Assembly: GCA_030695285.1 (NCBI GenBank)
Contig: JAUYTF010000387.1
Coordinates: 1-8,656 of the forward strand
DNA length: 8,656 bases
Source: Eubacteriales bacterium
Lineage (GTDB): Bacteria; Bacillota; Clostridia; Christensenellales; CAG-138
Direction of reading: 5' to 3'
Shown here: piece by piece, positions 6,137-8,656 of the stretch
How the letters are laid out: each line of letters begins with the position of its first letter
Position numbering within the stretch: the stretch's first letter is position 1
Program-made: the position numbers and the translations under genes
Notes under the pieces: generated by a model
The model's database searches: none
Told to the model about the DNA's origin: nothing
Seen by the model: the letters and a program-made list of their open reading frames with translations, nothing else

Positions 6137-8224
6137 CTAAATTCGCCAAATCACCAAATCATCGACCATCATGGTCCCGTAGTCCATTCGAAAGCCCGCC
6201 CCACCGGAAGGATAGCGCGCAGATACATCCTCCGCTATGAGCGTCGTTTCGCCTACGGTTGCGGTCAGTCGGCTGCCGCATGCTGAGAGCGTCATAGTCA
6301 GCGGCTCATAATGCGCATAAGATAGAGCAGTTTGTGCCAGAAGCGCATCCCCTGATGCGTCTCGCAGCACGAGCGAGAGCGTATCGCCGCCGGAGAGCAA
6401 CGCGGCGTAATATTGCCTGTGTCCGCGCGCGCGGATGACCAATCCGCCACGTTCGTGCAGATGCGGCGTGATCCGCGCCGAGATCACATAGTCAGCAAAA
6501 TCGCGTGTGCCAAGGGTAACCACGCCGTTTTCCTCAGGATGCGACACCGAGAGCGTATTGGTCAGGCTCAGGCCAAAGTTTTTCGCGCTGGAGACAAACG
6601 AGCGCGAAACGAACGGCGCGGGGTCGGTGATATTTTTCATATGCGCGCCTTTTAATTCGTACCGCGTCGGCGCGCCTGTCCAGTCGAGGGTGCGTAGCAC
6701 CGCGCGGCAGACATTGCTGCGCCCGCAAATTAGCGAAAATCCAACGCGGAGGACGGGTTGTCCCCCAAGCGGCGGAATCGTCCAGCGGACTCGCGTCTCT
6801 CCCTGCTTGAGCGATGTTGCCTCGCCAAACACCGTGGCATGCCCGCCTTCCGGCGTTGCATAGCAGACATACGGCGTGACGATGGGCGGGTCTGTCTCTG
6901 CGCAGGAGAAACGCGCCGCGATCATCTGCCCCTCATAAAGCGAGGGGGAGGCAATGGCGTCGTAGCCCTGCCAGCGCGCGAATGGATCAAAAAACGTCGG
7001 CGTGCTGAGATATGCGGGTGATCCATCGCAGGCATCCTGCATGGAGATGACCAGACCTTTGCCGTCCTCATTGCTCAGCCGAATTGCCGAGCCGGAGCGC
7101 AGGCACGGGCAGGGCTCAAACCCTTGCATACTGCCGCGATATTCAAACGCGAACCGTTCTTGTGGAATGCTTGCCGTTTCGCCGCAGATTTCAGCCGCTG
7201 CACGGATAATCCTTCTCGTCTCGCGCACCGCGTCCGATACGCACTCCCCCCCGTCAGCGGTGACGACGAAGAGTCGATCCCGCACGGGCGCGCGAAGATC
7301 GATCTGGCTTGTGAGCGCGTCGAGACCTAGCCGGATGCCGTTGAAGCAGCCGACGTTGCCCGCGTTGCAGTCCGTGTCCCAACCCGCCGAAACGGCAATC
7401 ATCAAGGATCGCGCGAAATCGTCCCCACCGAGCAGGATGGCGGCGAGCGTCAGCGCATGGTTCGGTACGATATTGCAGCCGCCCTTATACTGCTTGTACC
7501 CATACTCGCGATCCAAAAAATCACGTACCTCGCGCCAGTGCGTTGCCTTTGCGCAGGTGTTTCGCACATCACCTACGAGCTTTCGCATCAGATCGCTGGA
7601 AATAAACCGCTCGTTTTCGTCAAACAGGCGATCGAAATTCCGCTGTGTAAACGCCGCCGCCTCCAGCGCGCCGAGAAACGCCGCAGCCTCCAGCGCAATG
7701 CCATCGTGGGACACGCTCGCGCTCTCGCGCACAAGCTGCGCGGCGCGTTCAGGGTCGCCGGGACACATCATGGCGAAGCTATCCATAAAAATCTGTGCGC
7801 CGATTTGTTCCGAGAGTATCTTTCCGTTTTGCATGCTAGAACCACTCTTCGGTGCGAGAATGCCCCTCTTTAGATTGAGATACGCGGTGTGCTCGGTGGA
7901 GTTGCCTAAGCCCCCCCACCAGAGAATGGTCTTGTCCTCAATGATGTAGTTCAGCCACGCCTCGCCGACGGCTTTTGCGGTGAGATTGGGCGAAAAGCCT
8001 CCGTCCTCCACCGCGCGAAAAAAGCCGAACGTGCCGGAGAGGTCGTCGTCCGTAACCACCAGCGGCAAATTCAGCTCATCATGAATATAATCCGTCACTT
8101 CGCCAAAGCGGGATTGGATGGCCTCATACGTCCAACCCTCGACCGGACGTCCGAGGTAGACGCCGATCATCTTGCCGAGCACCCCCGCATAGATGCGCTC
8201 CTGCATATCGCCTGTCAGCCTCAA
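6137..8224 (-). CDS. ADP-ribosylglycohydrolase-family protein with two extra beta-rich domains
   Basis: A 695-residue protein without signal peptide or membrane segment. Residues about 8-345 form the ADP-ribosylglycohydrolase fold: AGVLGKMIGVYLGRPVEG at the start; VTDDDLSGT (57-65), corresponding to the metal-binding TDDT motif; SVSHDGIALEAAAF (170-183); and GWDTDCNAGNVG (281-292), the second metal-binding motif, with Cys where hydrolases such as ARH1/DraG have Thr or Ser. The DTDC form is usual in a large bacterial subgroup whose substrates are not well established. Residues about 350-530 and 535-695 are beta-rich; the last resembles LamG/concanavalin-like domains that bind sugars (ISARITP, GGLVIRA, MMVDDLVIW). 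Start: TTG at 8224, with GGGGAGGG seven bases upstream; the ATG six codons inside lacks such a site. It follows the alpha/beta hydrolase gene by 26 bp, so they are probably one operon. The family is secure; removal of ADP-ribose specifically is not. Confidence 0.9.
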   Translation of the reverse strand: MRLTGDMQERIYAGVLGKMIGVYLGRPVEGWTYEAIQSRFGEVTDYIHDELNLPLVVTDDDLSGTFGFFRAVEDGGFSPNLTAKAVGEAWLNYIIEDKTILWWGGLGNSTEHTAYLNLKRGILAPKSGSSMQNGKILSEQIGAQIFMDSFAMMCPGDPERAAQLVRESASVSHDGIALEAAAFLGALEAAAFTQRNFDRLFDENERFISSDLMRKLVGDVRNTCAKATHWREVRDFLDREYGYKQYKGGCNIVPNHALTLAAILLGGDDFARSLMIAVSAGWDTDCNAGNVGCFNGIRLGLDALTSQIDLRAPVRDRLFVVTADGGECVSDAVRETRRIIRAAAEICGETASIPQERFAFEYRGSMQGFEPCPCLRSGSAIRLSNEDGKGLVISMQDACDGSPAYLSTPTFFDPFARWQGYDAIASPSLYEGQMIAARFSCAETDPPIVTPYVCYATPEGGHATVFGEATSLKQGETRVRWTIPPLGGQPVLRVGFSLICGRSNVCRAVLRTLDWTGAPTRYELKGAHMKNITDPAPFVSRSFVSSAKNFGLSLTNTLSVSHPEENGVVTLGTRDFADYVISARITPHLHERGGLVIRARGHRQYYAALLSGGDTLSLVLRDASGDALLAQTALSYAHYEPLTMTLSACGSRLTATVGETTLIAEDVSARYPSGGAGFRMDYGTMMVDDLVIWRI

Positions 8225-8231
8225 GCCGGTT

Positions 8232-8239
8232 CCCTCCCC
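8232..8239 (-). promoter_or_regulatory. Ribosome binding site supporting a TTG start
   Basis: The minus strand reads GGGGAGGG, then seven bases, then TTG at 8224. The next ATG (8206) has only a distant GAGG. The site makes TTG the likely start and may set lower translation than an ATG would. Confidence 0.75.
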
Positions 8240-8250
8240 GTATTTATGGT

Positions 8251-8656
8251 TTATTTTAAATGTCTGATAAAAAAATCGAGTATGATCGTCTGCACCTCCG
8301 GCTGAGAAAACTCAACCGAACAATGCCCCGCGCCCTCTAGCAGGTACAGCTCAGCGGGCACGCCCGCTTTCACGAGCGCTTCGTAATACCGCTCGCTTTC
8401 GCGTACATCCACCATCTCATCAACCGTTCCATGCAAAATCAAGTGCGGCGGCGTTTTAGCGGAAAGACTTCGCTCAGGATTCATGCGCTCCAGAAACTTA
8501 CGGTTTTCCTGCCTGATCGGGCAGCCCGCAAAAAGTCGGAAGAGCATCTCATCCTCTTCGCTCGCGTTCGGGTTTTTCTCCTGTGCGTCCTGCCGCATCC
8601 GCCAGAGATCGATGGGGCCGTACCAGTCCACAACGGCCTTCACCGCGCTGGAAACT
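8251..8656 (-). CDS. Alpha/beta hydrolase (esterase/dipeptidyl-peptidase-like), C-terminal part
   Basis: The gene enters from the right edge; the frame is open to the last base, and the codons before the GTG at 8643 read VSSA, continuing the family pattern before VKAVVDWYGPIDL. So the GTG is internal and the N-terminal half is missing. Counting from that GTG, the catalytic Asp is D75 in LHGTVDEMVDV and the catalytic His is H107 in LLEGAGHCS, with the SERYYEAL helix between them. The nucleophile Ser, expected in a GxSAGG motif, would lie outside the window. The pattern fits BD-FAE/acetyl-esterase-like hydrolases that act on carboxyl esters, often of plant polysaccharide substituents or small molecules; the substrate cannot be named here. 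The stop lies 26 bp before the ADP-ribosylglycohydrolase start, suggesting co-transcription from a promoter outside the window. Confidence 0.88.
   Translation of the reverse strand, partial: VSSAVKAVVDWYGPIDLWRMRQDAQEKNPNASEEDEMLFRLFAGCPIRQENRKFLERMNPERSLSAKTPPHLILHGTVDEMVDVRESERYYEALVKAGVPAELYLLEGAGHCSVEFSQPEVQTIILDFFIRHLK

Noticed and set aside
6102..6153. Nine-base direct repeat GCCAAATCA (6102 and 6145) as a possible insertion footprint
   Set aside because: Too short for the window size, and no transposase or terminal inverted repeats are nearby.
7002..7949. 315-codon plus-strand frame opposite the ADP-ribosylglycohydrolase gene
   Set aside because: Antisense shadow of a GC-rich gene with Ser/Arg/Pro-rich composition; the minus-strand frame carries clear family motifs.

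Overview
The window looks like chromosomal DNA of a Bacillota (Clostridia-like) bacterium. The basis is strong purine-rich Shine-Dalgarno sites, a TTG start with a near-perfect ribosome binding site, an OmpR/HAMP-kinase two-component pair of Gram-positive style, and protein families common in gut Clostridia. Base composition is moderate, with G/C-rich third positions in most genes. Assignment below class level is not possible from the sequence alone.

Layout. A polyprenyl diphosphate synthase (+) enters from the left edge, probably without its first codons, and converges on a two-component system (-): response regulator first, then a sensor kinase overlapping it by ATGA. The regulator has its own extended -10 promoter. 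Just beyond lies a Rho-independent terminator, which ends a separate minus-strand gene for a small secreted, Thr/Pro-rich, coiled-coil protein. That gene is divergent from a plus-strand DUF523-DUF1722 fusion (RudS/YbgA type), predicted to remove sulfur from 4-thiouridine in tRNA. The roughly 450 bp between the two divergent genes contain GTGAAA direct repeats at 11-12 bp spacing, a pattern typical of OmpR-family operators.

From about 5262 to 6136 there is no intact gene. This stretch holds a decayed, frameshifted fragment of an SF2 helicase resembling type III restriction (Res) subunits, a terminator-like hairpin and a perfect 14-bp palindrome of LacI/cre type.

The right end is a minus-strand pair: the C-terminal part of an alpha/beta hydrolase running off the window, followed after 26 bp by a 695-residue ADP-ribosylglycohydrolase-family protein with two extra beta-rich C-terminal regions.

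The genes do not form one obvious pathway. The window reads as several short transcription units: isoprenoid chain synthesis, envelope sensing, tRNA de-modification, a defense-gene graveyard, and a hydrolase operon. I saw no tRNA, rRNA, CRISPR array, insertion sequence or complete mobile element. The least explained pieces are the secreted coiled-coil protein with its putative regulator sites and the domain architecture of the ADP-ribosylglycohydrolase-like protein.
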